6,643 nucleotides of DNA, taken from NCBI GenBank assembly GCA_964495905.1, contig CAZBWN010000051.1, positions 1-6,643 on the forward strand. Reading direction: 5' to 3'. The notes under the pieces are model-generated. The model was not told the origin of the DNA. It saw only the letters and a program-made list of their open reading frames with translations, and searched no databases. The position numbers and the translations under genes are program-made. Below, in pieces: positions 6,298 to 6,643 of the stretch. The stretch comes from CAJBLF01 sp964495905 (lineage in GTDB: Bacteria > Patescibacteriota > Gracilibacteria > Absconditabacterales > Absconditicoccaceae). The stretch's first letter is position 1. Every line of letters starts with the position of its first letter.

Positions 6298-6643
6298 ATG
6301 AAAGCACCATTTTCTATTATGAAAAGAGCATACCTACGAGTAGGTATATGAGCCATATTATTGGTTATTGCAGGTTTTTTATTTTTTGGTAATGTAAGGC
6401 TCTCAGAAGAATTTACAGGATGAGTGAAGATTACTGTTGCAGGTACTTTGGATGCAACAACAGTAAAAGATGAGATTACAAAATACCTAGTCGGTAAATG
6501 ATATCAAGATACTAATGTAGCTTTAGAATCACAAGATAATGCTACCAAAATATCTCTCAAAACAAGCGTAGCTAAGGATGAACAAGTAAATGTCTTATCA
6601 AAAGATATCCAAGACTTTTTGATTGAGAAAAAATATATTACAA
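6298..6643 (+). CDS. secF: SecF-like protein translocase subunit (N-terminal part)
   Basis: The first 115 residues of a gene that runs off the right edge. A short basic N-terminus and one membrane helix (about 15-31) lead to LSEEFTGGVKITV. This corresponds to the DFTGG motif that follows the first helix in SecF, a subunit of the SecDF complex that uses the proton-motive force to help pull exported proteins across the membrane. The visible extracytoplasmic part (about 45-115) would be the first periplasmic-type domain. Three TGA codons (residues 18, 42 and 68) are read as glycine, the second being in FTGG. The start at 6298 is the first ATG after an in-frame TAA at 6277-6279; Met8 is an alternative. 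It is 69 bases after rnc, with nothing notable between. SecD or a SecDF fusion cannot be excluded from this fragment. Confidence 0.65.

Overview
The window comes from a bacterium that reads UGA as glycine. I count 38 in-frame TGA codons spread over eight of the nine protein genes. Many fall exactly where known families have a glycine: the AETGH and EIGHD segments of PilT, the SKGEEK segment of RNase III and the FTGG segment of SecF. No gene ends in TGA: six of the seven visible stops are TAA and one is TAG. With the AT-rich DNA and tiny compact proteins, this points to the candidate phyla Absconditabacteria (SR1) or Gracilibacteria (BD1-5), which are known to use this code (translation table 25). 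I cannot tell which of the two. Under the standard code nearly every gene here would look broken.

Minus strand, left part. A four-segment membrane protein (1-407) runs off the left edge. After an AT-rich gap (408-712) and an intrinsic terminator (717-737) comes a five-gene operon transcribed leftwards from a promoter at 3728-3756. In transcription order it holds pilT (3685 to 2615), a 73-residue basic protein (2504 to 2283), a 136-residue charged coiled-coil protein (2251 to 1841), a 216-residue pilin-like membrane protein (1835 to 1185) and a 124-residue pilin-like membrane protein (1163 to 789). The last two share a C-terminal pair of membrane helices of the VirB2/TrbC-like kind seen in conjugation-type pilins. 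A type IV pilus retraction motor in one transcript with secretion-type pilins is the most interesting gene combination here.

Plus strand, right part. Diverging from pilT, after a 254-base intergenic region with hairpins and a possible leader peptide, come a LytR-CpsA-Psr cell-wall glycopolymer transferase (3940-5418), RNase III (5497-6228) and the start of a SecF-like translocase gene (6298 to the right edge). They share an orientation and are probably at least partly co-transcribed.

Between the two arms lies a pair of near-identical intergenic elements, one before the 73-residue gene and one before rnc. Each is in the orientation of the gene it precedes, and each core ends exactly 21 bases before that gene's start codon. 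No tRNA, rRNA, CRISPR array or insertion sequence was seen.
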